Shown here: positions 9,310 through 18,358 of the stretch, piece by piece
How positions within the stretch are numbered: the stretch's first letter is position 1
Layout of the letters: the number at the start of each line of letters is the position of its first letter
Origin: CBDFLD01 sp965249005
GTDB taxonomy: Bacteria; Acidobacteriota; UBA6911
DNA: 64,000 bases
Reading direction: 5' to 3'
Assembly (NCBI GenBank): GCA_965249005.1
Contig: CBDFLD010000013.1
Span: 62,001 to 126,000 of the forward strand
Notes under the pieces: generated by a model
What the model was told of the DNA's origin: nothing
The model's input: the letters and a program-made list of their open reading frames with translations, nothing else
Database searches by the model: none
Program-made: the position numbers and the translations under genes

Positions 9310-9647
9310 CCCAGCCGTTACCTCCTTTTGGTGGGTCGCTCGCTCTCCCCTTAGACCCGGTCAGATTGTGGAATCGACAATGTATCCTGAGACGACCCCG
9401 TGCCGCAATGACAAATCTCAGGGAGAGCAAACTTCGGGGGAATACGCGCAGCCATTCTCGGGGCGCTGGATTCGCGCGCTGACTCAGACAGAATGAAGTT
9501 TACATAAGATATCTTATCAGAACTTGGGGCTAGGGTCGCACCGAGTGGCAGGCTGCTTACTTTGAACGGTTCCCTGGGCTCGTTGGCTCTATGTAGGCAA
9601 GGAGGCTTTGTGCTAGGCTTTCAGCCGACAGTAAGGCGACTTGAATC
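9310..9647 (+). other. Divergent intergenic region thrA/lptFG with a 14-bp palindrome
   Basis: No gene is seen in these 338 bp. The thrA ribosome site lies at its left end. A perfect palindrome ATAAGATATCTTAT occupies 9504-9517, between the two start codons, and could be an operator. No clear -35/-10 pair or riboswitch was recognised. Confidence 0.45.
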
Positions 9648-11996
9648 ATGACGATGCGTTTGATCGACAAACTCATTCTACAGGCCATCGCGCCCCCGTT
9701 TCTGCTTGCGGTAACCGTTTTGACGTCAATTGTTCTCATCCGTGAGCTCGGAATCCTCTCGGAGTTACTGATCGCGCGAAACGCATCCCTGGAGGTCCTC
9801 TCCCTGATTACGCTGTCGATCATGCCCGGGATCCTGATCTTCTCGCTCCCGATGTCGTTTCTGATCGGTAGTTTGATCGGGCTGACGGGATTGTCCGGTG
9901 AGAGTCAGATCGTCGCGGCCCGCGCGTGCGGCATCCCGCTGCGACGGTTGCTTCGTCCGGTCATGGGACTCGGCCTGGCAATCGGCCTTGCGACTGCAAG
10001 CTGCACGATATTTATCTATCCACGATCAATGGATATACTATATAAACTCAAGGAGCAGATTAGCTTACGACAAGCGACTGGAATGATCCAGCCGAGGGTC
10101 TTCACTGAAAGCTTGCCACGGTTGGTGTTCTATCCCGATGACGTTTCAACCGATCGGAAGGAATGGTCACGCATATTTCTCGCAGACAATTTGGACCCGA
10201 ATGCCCCGCGTATCGTGATGGCACAATCCGGAAGGCTGATAACCGGATCGGAAGGGGCTCGGCTGCAGATTCACCTGGAAAAAGGAACGATCTACGAGTT
10301 TGACGCAGAAGATCCAAGCAAAGACAACGTCAGTGTCTTTGCCACGACGGATATTCCCCTGGAAGTCGAAGAGGCGGCTAGAAAGATCGAAGTGATCCCT
10401 CCGAAACCATACAGGATGAGAACCGGGGATCTCTGGGGTGCTGGCCGGGATACTTCCGAGCAACGACTCGAAAAAAAGGTGGAGCTTCAGAAGCGCATAG
10501 CAATTCCCTTCTCGGTCATTCCCTTCGCGCTTTTGGGTTTACTGCTGGGAACCGTCACGAGCAAGGGAGGTCGAGCGTACGGTTTCCTCTTCAGCTTTAT
10601 CCTCGTGGTCGGTTACTACCTGATGCTGACGGTTGGAATTCGCCTTGCCTCGGTCGGGGAGATTCCACCTTGGATCGGCGCCTGGGGCGGGAATATCGTA
10701 CTGTCCGTACTGGGAATCCTACTCTTCGCCCATGGAGAACGAGGCGGATGGGTACAGAACGTCTTGACCGAATGGAGTTCCGCACGTCACGGTGCCAAGC
10801 GGAGCCGCGGACAAACGCTCCAGGACCAGGCAGCATCGGCAACACAAAAAAGCGGCGTCGCCCGCACCTTGCCTTCATCCCCCCGAGGCACGAGGGGGCT
10901 CGGCTTTCCCAAGATCTTGGATGTATATGTCAGCAAAGGTTTTTGCGTTTACTTCTTATGGTCGGCCCTGGTATGCGTTTCGCTATTTGTCATTATGACT
11001 CTGTTTGATCTGTTGGACGACATCATTCGGAACAAGATTCACCTTTCCTTTGTTTTCGACTACTTTCTCTTCCTCATGCCTCATATCTTGCTCATCGTGA
11101 TTCCGATGTCCGTCCTACTGGCGATATTGATCAACTTCGGTATCCTGGAGAAGTCCTCCGAGGTGACCGCTCTGAAAGCTGGGGGTTGGAGCCTCTATCG
11201 AATTGCGCTGCCAATTTTTTCACTGGCCGGCGTCCTGTGTCTGGGTCTCTACTTCATGCAGGATTACCTGCTGCCCTACGCCAATATACGCCAGGATAGC
11301 ATTCGAAACGTGATCAAAGGGCGCCCCCCCCAGACCTCCATGCGCCCGCAGCGGAAGTGGATCTTTGGCGAATCGGACCGTATCTTCAACTACGACTATT
11401 TTGATCCCAACCAGAACCTTTTCGTTGCGTTAAACGTCTACGAGATTGATCTGGAAAACCTAAAGGTTCGGAAACGGGTCCATGCCGCTCGTGCCAGAAT
11501 TGAGGCCAATGGAACCTGGTCCCTTGAAAACGGATGGATTCGAGACTTCGCATCTGGGCAGCAGGACTTCAACCGATTCGAAAGGACTCGGCTCTTTTTC
11601 CCCGAGAAAGAGTCCTATTTCAAAAAGGAAATCTTCGAGCCGAAAGAATCCGCCAAACTGACCTATCTCGAGTTGAGTCGATACATTGACTATCTTCACA
11701 AGTCGGGCTACAACGCCACGGAGCTACAAGTTTCACTGCACAAGAAGATTTCCTTCCCACTGAGCTGCTTCATTATGGCCCTCATCGGTGTTCCCTTTTC
11801 CTTCTCGATGGGCAAGAAGGGTGCATTCTACGGAATCACGCTGAGTATCGTCGTGGCAATCGTCTACTGGGGAGTTTTTAGCATTTTCGAGCAGATGGGA
11901 TCCTACGGAATGCTGGTCCCGTTGCTTGCCGCATGGGCACCGAACCTGCTATTTGGAGCGGCGGGGCTGGTACTTCTCCTTACGATCAAGACCTGA
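9648..11996 (+). CDS. Fused LPS export permease LptF-LptG
   Basis: 782 residues made of two complete YjgP/YjgQ-type permeases. The first half (about 1-370) begins LIDKLILQAIAPPFLLAV, carries the VAARACGIPLRRLLRP coupling segment, a periplasmic beta-jellyroll and three C-terminal helices (KRIAIPFSVIPFALLGLLLGTV). A basic, low-complexity linker (about 370-415, rich in Ser, Arg and Gln) leads to the second half (about 415-782). That half has SSEVTALKAGGWSLYRI, its own jellyroll and KKISFPLSCFIMALIGVPFSF. LptF and LptG are normally separate proteins pairing with the LptB ATPase to extract LPS. Here one chain supplies both. No lptB or lptC is adjacent. The gene ends 4 bp from the convergent ahcY. 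Confidence 0.92.
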   Translation: MTMRLIDKLILQAIAPPFLLAVTVLTSIVLIRELGILSELLIARNASLEVLSLITLSIMPGILIFSLPMSFLIGSLIGLTGLSGESQIVAARACGIPLRRLLRPVMGLGLAIGLATASCTIFIYPRSMDILYKLKEQISLRQATGMIQPRVFTESLPRLVFYPDDVSTDRKEWSRIFLADNLDPNAPRIVMAQSGRLITGSEGARLQIHLEKGTIYEFDAEDPSKDNVSVFATTDIPLEVEEAARKIEVIPPKPYRMRTGDLWGAGRDTSEQRLEKKVELQKRIAIPFSVIPFALLGLLLGTVTSKGGRAYGFLFSFILVVGYYLMLTVGIRLASVGEIPPWIGAWGGNIVLSVLGILLFAHGERGGWVQNVLTEWSSARHGAKRSRGQTLQDQAASATQKSGVARTLPSSPRGTRGLGFPKILDVYVSKGFCVYFLWSALVCVSLFVIMTLFDLLDDIIRNKIHLSFVFDYFLFLMPHILLIVIPMSVLLAILINFGILEKSSEVTALKAGGWSLYRIALPIFSLAGVLCLGLYFMQDYLLPYANIRQDSIRNVIKGRPPQTSMRPQRKWIFGESDRIFNYDYFDPNQNLFVALNVYEIDLENLKVRKRVHAARARIEANGTWSLENGWIRDFASGQQDFNRFERTRLFFPEKESYFKKEIFEPKESAKLTYLELSRYIDYLHKSGYNATELQVSLHKKISFPLSCFIMALIGVPFSFSMGKKGAFYGITLSIVVAIVYWGVFSIFEQMGSYGMLVPLLAAWAPNLLFGAAGLVLLLTIKT

Positions 11997-12000
11997 GGGT

Positions 12001-13257
<1,257 letters not shown>

Positions 13258-13293
13258 AGAATTCCTCGTCGCTTTTTGTTCTAGGACTCTCAC

Positions 13294-14436
13294 TCACAAA
13301 CCAGCGGCAGCTCGGATCTCTTTCGCTTTGTCCGTCTTTTCCCAATAGAACTCTGGTTCCGTTCGACCAAAGTGACCGTAGGCGGCTGTTTTTAGATAAA
13401 TAGGCCTTCTCAAGTCTAGCTGCTCGATGATGGCCTTCGGGGTGAGGCTGAATAGTTGCCGAAGGATCTTGGCGATCTCGTCTTCAGGGATCTTCCCGGT
13501 GCCAAAGGTCTGAACCATGAGCGAAACCGGCTCGGCGACTCCAATCGCGTAGGCCAGCTGGATCTCGGCACGCTCCGCGACACCGGACGCCACCAGGTTC
13601 TTAGCCAGGTAGCGTGCCATGTAAGAGGCGCTCCGGTCCACTTTCGACGGATCCTTGCCGGAAAAAGCTCCCCCTCCGTGGTGCCCGTAGCCCCCGTACG
13701 TATCCACGATGATTTTGCGTCCCGTCAGTCCGCAATCGCCCTGGGGCCCCCCAATCGCGAAGCGCCCAGTCGGATTGATATGGTACCGGGTCGCCGCATC
13801 CCGAAGCTGCTCAGGAACGACGGCATGAATCACCTCAGACAGGATTCCTTCTCGTACTTCTTCTATAGACACATCAGATCTGTGCTGAGTGGAGATGACC
13901 ACAGTGTCGACACGGATAGGTTTGAACCCCTCGTACTCGATCGTGACCTGAGATTTTCCGTCGGGGAGTACCCAGTCAAGCACACCTTCCTTCCGAACTT
14001 CTGCAAGTCGGCGGGTCAGCTTGTGCGCCAGCATGATCGCCATCGGCATGAGCTCTTCGGTTTCATTGCTGGCGAAACCGAACATCAAGCCCTGATCACC
14101 GGCTCCACCGGTGTCGACACCCAGCGCAATGTCGGCAGACTGCTCGTCAACTGAGCATATGACGGAACTCGTGTCACAGTCGAAGCCATACTTGGCGCGC
14201 GTATAGCCCACACCGCGAATCGTTTCGCGCACCACTCTTGGAATGTCCACGTAGCAGTTGGTGGTAATCTCGCCGGCCACGAGAGTGAGGCCTGTCGTTA
14301 CCATAGTCTCACACGCTACGCGACCCATCGGGTCTTGCTGCAAGATAACGTCGAGCACGGCATCTGAAATCTGGTCCGCCATCTTGTCTGGATGTCCTTC
14401 GGTCACCGATTCGGATGTAAACAGATACTTTCCCAC
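13294..14436 (-). CDS. metK: S-adenosylmethionine synthetase
   Basis: Makes S-adenosylmethionine from methionine and ATP. 380 residues. Motifs are FTSESVTEGHPDK at the start, GAGDQGLMFGFA in the centre and GGGAFSGKDPSKVDRS near the active site. The start is GTG at 14436, behind GGAGGGGGAG, giving (M)GKYLFTSESV; an upstream TTG at 14475 has no family support. No SAM riboswitch was recognised in the 125 bp upstream. Confidence 0.95.
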   Translation of the reverse strand: MGKYLFTSESVTEGHPDKMADQISDAVLDVILQQDPMGRVACETMVTTGLTLVAGEITTNCYVDIPRVVRETIRGVGYTRAKYGFDCDTSSVICSVDEQSADIALGVDTGGAGDQGLMFGFASNETEELMPMAIMLAHKLTRRLAEVRKEGVLDWVLPDGKSQVTIEYEGFKPIRVDTVVISTQHRSDVSIEEVREGILSEVIHAVVPEQLRDAATRYHINPTGRFAIGGPQGDCGLTGRKIIVDTYGGYGHHGGGAFSGKDPSKVDRSASYMARYLAKNLVASGVAERAEIQLAYAIGVAEPVSLMVQTFGTGKIPEDEIAKILRQLFSLTPKAIIEQLDLRRPIYLKTAAYGHFGRTEPEFYWEKTDKAKEIRAAAGL

Positions 14437-14561
14437 GGCCAATCTCCCCCTCCAGTGTTTTTTCAAAGCGGACAAAAAAGAGGCTCATTAAACAACAATT
14501 GCCCTTAGGGAGTCAACTGTTGCAGGGGTAACGAAGGCGCGTATGTTCGAGAAAGGACGCC

Positions 14562-15449
14562 TCAGGCCCTCGGATGGTATTTCTGGTAAATCCGCCGAAG
14601 CCTTTCTCCGGTGACGTGGGTGTATATTTGGGTGGTGGATATGTCGGAATGTCCCAGCATCATTTGGAGTGAGCGCAAATCAGCACCGTTTTCCAGGAGA
14701 TGCGTGGCAAAGGAATGACGGAGTACATGAGGGGTAATCCGAGTACGAATGGCAACCTTTTCACCATAGCCGCAGATGATCTTCCAGAAGGCTTGCCTGG
14801 TCATTCCCTTCCCGAGGCGGGACAAGAAAACGTGCTCGCTGAGCTTTTTCTTCAACAACGCGGGGCGGGCAAAGCCCAGATAACGCTCCACCGATCGCTT
14901 CGCCTCCACTCCAATGGGAACGATGCGTTCCTTGTTTCCCTTCCCCATGCAGGTCACGATTCCCAGCTGTAGGTCCAGCTGCGATAGCCTCAAGCCGACC
15001 AGCTCGGTCACCCGCAGTCCCGAAGCATAGAGGATTTCCAGCATCGCTCGGTCCCGGCTACCCGCGGCAGTCGCAGGGTTCGGTTGCGCGAGCAGCGATT
15101 CGACTTCTGTCTTAGTCAAGACTCGCGGCAATGGCTTGAAGGGACGCGGCAGCGTAATGGAGGTGGTGGGATCCGCCTCGATCACACCATCTCCTACCAA
15201 GAAACGGTAAAAGACACGTACCGCTGCCATCGCCCGCGCTTGAGAACGGGACGAAAGCCCCGCGCGGCCTAGGGTTTGGTTCCACTCGGCGATTTGGGCC
15301 GGAGTCAACGCCGTCAGATCCAGGGAGCGCATTCGGGTGAAGCGGATCAGTTTCTCGAGATCCCTCTCATATGCCTGAACCGAGTTTGAAGCGAGTCCTT
15401 TTTCCACCCGGAGATAGTTTCCGAACTCAGCCCGCCAGTCCCGAGTCAT
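14562..15449 (-). CDS. xerD: Site-specific tyrosine recombinase XerD/XerC
   Basis: About 295 residues. The N-terminal SAM-like core-binding domain (about 1-95) precedes the catalytic domain with Arg (YASGLRVTEL), HVLRHSFATHLLENGADLR, LGHSDISTTQIYTH and the final Tyr. It resolves chromosome dimers at dif with its partner Xer. The motif around HLLENGADLRSLQMMLGH is closer to XerD, but XerC cannot be excluded. The ATG at 15449 overlaps the murJ stop (ATGA), which indicates coupled translation. Confidence 0.88.
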   Translation of the reverse strand: MTRDWRAEFGNYLRVEKGLASNSVQAYERDLEKLIRFTRMRSLDLTALTPAQIAEWNQTLGRAGLSSRSQARAMAAVRVFYRFLVGDGVIEADPTTSITLPRPFKPLPRVLTKTEVESLLAQPNPATAAGSRDRAMLEILYASGLRVTELVGLRLSQLDLQLGIVTCMGKGNKERIVPIGVEAKRSVERYLGFARPALLKKKLSEHVFLSRLGKGMTRQAFWKIICGYGEKVAIRTRITPHVLRHSFATHLLENGADLRSLQMMLGHSDISTTQIYTHVTGERLRRIYQKYHPRA

Positions 15450-17056
15450 CGCTGCCGCCATCGATCGTAGATCCATCTCGTAACGTCGCTGGCTTCCTCG
15501 ACGCGAAACAGATGAAGCAAAGGGACCAAGGACACTACACCAACAAGGATTGCCGTGCCCAGATTCAAGGCATGATCCCAGGCGTCATCGCCCGGGATCA
15601 TGCCCTCCATCATGGCGTGGACGAAGGCACACATTGCGCCCATCACCAGGGAAGCCAGCGTGATCTTCGCATACGGTTGCAGCTCTCCCCACCCGGCGGC
15701 GTCCGTCTTTCTGTAGAAGGCACGCAACAGCAGGACGAAGTTCAACCACGCCGCCGCCGCGGTCGCCATCGCCAGTCCCAAGAAACCGAAGTGACCAATC
15801 AGTACGAAGTTCATGGCAATCTTGAATGCAACGGTCATGAAGCTGATCCGCACTGGAGTCTTGGTTTCGTCGAGGGCGTAAAAGGTGGGAACCAGAATCT
15901 TGACGGCTGAATAGGCAAAGAGCGCCAAGGCGTAGTAGACGAGCACTTCCGCTGTCTGCCGCGTGTCGACCGCGAGGAAATTTCCCCCTTCGTAGATCAG
16001 CTGGACGATCTCCCGGCGGAACAAAATCAGTCCAACCGTCGAGGGGAGAGTCAAACAAGCCGCCAACCGCAGGGTCGCAGAGACCGTATCCCGAAGGCTA
16101 CGGGCTGGTTCATCTGCAGTTTGATGCGAAACAGCGGAAAGGTTGGCCGTAGCCAGCGCTACGCCGAAAAGGCCGATCGGCAACTGCATCAATCGGAAGG
16201 CATAATTGAGCCAGGAAACCGGACCGTCTCCGAAACGAGACGCGAGATGGCTGTCTACCACGATGTTCACCTGCGTGGCGGAGAGCCCTACAATCGCGGG
16301 CAGCATCAGCGCGCCCATACGCCGGAGACCGGGATCAGAAAAATTGACAGTGAAGCGATAAGAAAATCCATAGCGACTGAGCGCTGGGACCTGGACCAAA
16401 AACTGTCCAGCTCCACCGGCAAGTGCCCCAACGGCAATGGCGACAATAGGATCCATTCCGAATCGAGGCATCAGGGGTGACAGCAGCAGACCCGCCAGAA
16501 TGCAACTGATGTTGAAAGTGGCGGGAGCGATCGCCGGAATAAAGAACGATCCCAGCGCGTTGAGCATTCCCATCATGACTGCAGCGAGCGCCACGAACAG
16601 CAAGAACGGAGAAAGGATCTGCGTCATCTGCACCGTGAGTTCAAGTTTGGCTGGGTCCGATGCAAAACCGCCAGCCAGCAACAAGACAAGAGGCCGGGCT
16701 CCAAAATAAAATGCAGCGGCGACCAACAGGAGCAGGAGACCCAACGTGTTGCAGACGCGATTCCCGAGCTGCCAAGCCCTCTGCTTCCCCTCCCGGTTCA
16801 GCGCCCGTACGAAGGTTGGGACAAAGGCCGAGCTCAATGCACCTTCGGCAAACAAGTCTCGAAAGAGATTCGGAATCCTCAAAGCAATATAGAACGCGTC
16901 GGTATGGAAGCCGGCGCCAAAGTATCGAGCAATTACTACTTCCCGAAACAAACCCAGAATTCGGCTGATAAACGTCGCAGCGCTCACCGAACCCGCTGCC
17001 CGGGCGATTCCTCTGGCCGGTTTTTCCGCAAAAGCTTGTTTGAGATTCGGGTCCAA
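15446..17056 (-). CDS. murJ: Lipid II flippase MurJ
   Basis: 536 residues, polytopic (about 13-14 membrane segments), MOP superfamily. MurJ flips lipid II to the outer face for peptidoglycan synthesis. Typical parts are TFISRILGLFREVVIARYFGAG at the start (a shorter form of this run is the family signature), FRDLFAEGALSSAFVP in the first cavity segment, and Arg/Lys residues in the central helices. The start is a TTG at 17056 with a weak ribosome site; no ATG is better placed. It is divergent from lpxD. Confidence 0.9.
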   Translation of the reverse strand: MDPNLKQAFAEKPARGIARAAGSVSAATFISRILGLFREVVIARYFGAGFHTDAFYIALRIPNLFRDLFAEGALSSAFVPTFVRALNREGKQRAWQLGNRVCNTLGLLLLLVAAAFYFGARPLVLLLAGGFASDPAKLELTVQMTQILSPFLLFVALAAVMMGMLNALGSFFIPAIAPATFNISCILAGLLLSPLMPRFGMDPIVAIAVGALAGGAGQFLVQVPALSRYGFSYRFTVNFSDPGLRRMGALMLPAIVGLSATQVNIVVDSHLASRFGDGPVSWLNYAFRLMQLPIGLFGVALATANLSAVSHQTADEPARSLRDTVSATLRLAACLTLPSTVGLILFRREIVQLIYEGGNFLAVDTRQTAEVLVYYALALFAYSAVKILVPTFYALDETKTPVRISFMTVAFKIAMNFVLIGHFGFLGLAMATAAAAWLNFVLLLRAFYRKTDAAGWGELQPYAKITLASLVMGAMCAFVHAMMEGMIPGDDAWDHALNLGTAILVGVVSLVPLLHLFRVEEASDVTRWIYDRWRQR

Positions 17057-17080
17057 GATGGCTCGTTGGAAAATGCAACC

Positions 17081-17109
17081 TTGATTTGGCGACTCAGGGA
17101 GCCTATACT
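17081..17109 (+). promoter_or_regulatory. Sigma-70-like promoter of lpxD
   Basis: TTGATT at 17081-17086 and TATACT at 17104-17109 are 17 bp apart. Transcription would begin near 17116, leaving a leader of about 85 nt before the lpxD ATG at 17200. The in-frame ATG at 17086 lies inside the -35 box and so cannot be the start. Confidence 0.6.
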
Positions 17110-17199
17110 AACACACCGTTGTGCCGCGGCAAAGCCTTGAGTCTATTCAGTTTTTCTATTCCAACGGCCGGCGGGAGGATCCTGCAGGTCCAACAAACG

Positions 17200-18240
17200 A
17201 TGCGGCTATCGGAAATTGCAGCCAGGCTCGAATGTGACCTCCGGGCAGACTCCGATCCGGAGATTTGCAGGGTCATTGGTATCGAGAACGCGGGTCCCGG
17301 TGACCTTACCTTTGTCTCCAATCGAAGGTATCGACGTCATCTTCAAGACACCGCGGCGTCGGCCATCATCCTCGGATACGATCTTGCGGAAGTTGCCATC
17401 CCGACGCTGCGGGCAAAGAACCCGTACCTCATTTTCGCAAAGGCACTCGAGTTGTTCCATGATCCGATCTCTTTCCCCTCAGGGGTGCACCCCACGGCAG
17501 AAATTGACGAAACCGTTCAATTGGGCGAAAACCCAACCATCGGTCCCCACGTAGTCATCTACCCGGAGTGCAAGATCGGGTCCAACGTTGTCTGCCATGC
17601 CCACTCCGTGTTGTATCCGGGCGTCCAGATCGGGGACGATGTCGTCATCCACTCGCATGTTTCGATACGGGAGCATTGTCTCGTCGGTGATCGCGTCGTG
17701 ATCCAGAATGGTGTGGTGGTTGGAGGGGACGGCTTTGGCTTTGCCCCCATGGACGACGAGACTTACTACAAGATTCCGCAAACCGGATACGTCATCTTGG
17801 AAGATGATGTGGAGATCGGCGCAAACTCCGCGATCGATCGGGCGGCCGTGGGGGTGACGGTAATACGACGCGGCACGAAAATAGACAACTTGGTTCAAGT
17901 CGGGCATGGTTCCGAAATCGGGCCTGACTCGGTTGTTGCCGCTCAGTCCGGCTTCGCTGGATCCACCCGGGTCGGTAGCAAGGTCAAGATCGCGGGCCAG
18001 GCCGGCTTTGCCGGTCACTTGAAGGTGGGAGACGGCGCGACGATAACGGCACAAAGTGGAGTCAACAACGACCTGACAGCAGGAAAGGTCTTCTCTGGAT
18101 ACCCTGCGGTGGACAATTCTTTATGGAGAAGGTCGGTGGCGGCCTTCAACCGGCTGCCTGAATTCATCCGCCGCCTGAGAGCCGCCGAAAGGGAGATCGC
18201 ATTGCTAAGAGGCCAGCAAGATGAATCCAAAAAAACATGA
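17200..18240 (+). CDS. lpxD: UDP-3-O-acylglucosamine N-acyltransferase LpxD
   Basis: Third step of lipid A synthesis, adding the N-linked hydroxyacyl chain. 346 residues: N-terminal uridine-binding domain (to about 105), then a left-handed parallel beta-helix of hexapeptide repeats (about 110-310; examples VHPTAEIDETVQLG, IGPHVVIYP). The catalytic His lies in VQVGHGSEIG. The ATG at 17200 gives the usual start MRLSEIAARL. It stands alone, without lpxA or fabZ, and is divergent from murJ. Confidence 0.93.
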   Translation: MRLSEIAARLECDLRADSDPEICRVIGIENAGPGDLTFVSNRRYRRHLQDTAASAIILGYDLAEVAIPTLRAKNPYLIFAKALELFHDPISFPSGVHPTAEIDETVQLGENPTIGPHVVIYPECKIGSNVVCHAHSVLYPGVQIGDDVVIHSHVSIREHCLVGDRVVIQNGVVVGGDGFGFAPMDDETYYKIPQTGYVILEDDVEIGANSAIDRAAVGVTVIRRGTKIDNLVQVGHGSEIGPDSVVAAQSGFAGSTRVGSKVKIAGQAGFAGHLKVGDGATITAQSGVNNDLTAGKVFSGYPAVDNSLWRRSVAAFNRLPEFIRRLRAAEREIALLRGQQDESKKT

Positions 18241-18294
18241 TCACGGGCCCCGTATCGCCGATAAGAGCGGTAGGCTATTCGAGAAGCTGACTTT

Positions 18295-18340
18295 CAGTCC
18301 GGGGTTTGGGCCGCTTCGTGCGGACTAAACCTCGTGACTG
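18295..18340 (+). terminator. Long hairpin between lpxD and ppdK, possible bidirectional terminator
   Basis: CAGTC and GACTG form the outer stem, GGGTTT/AAACCT the middle stem, and CCGC-TTCGT-GCGG the inner stem-loop. It lies 54 bp after lpxD and 18 bp before the end of convergent ppdK. There is no U run, so factor-independent termination is uncertain. Confidence 0.4.
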
Positions 18341-18358
18341 GAAGGCCTAGCACCGCAG

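Noticed and set aside
14437..14561. SAM or SAH riboswitch upstream of metK-ahcY
   Set aside because: No conserved core of the SAM-I, SAM-II or SAH classes was found in these 125 bp.
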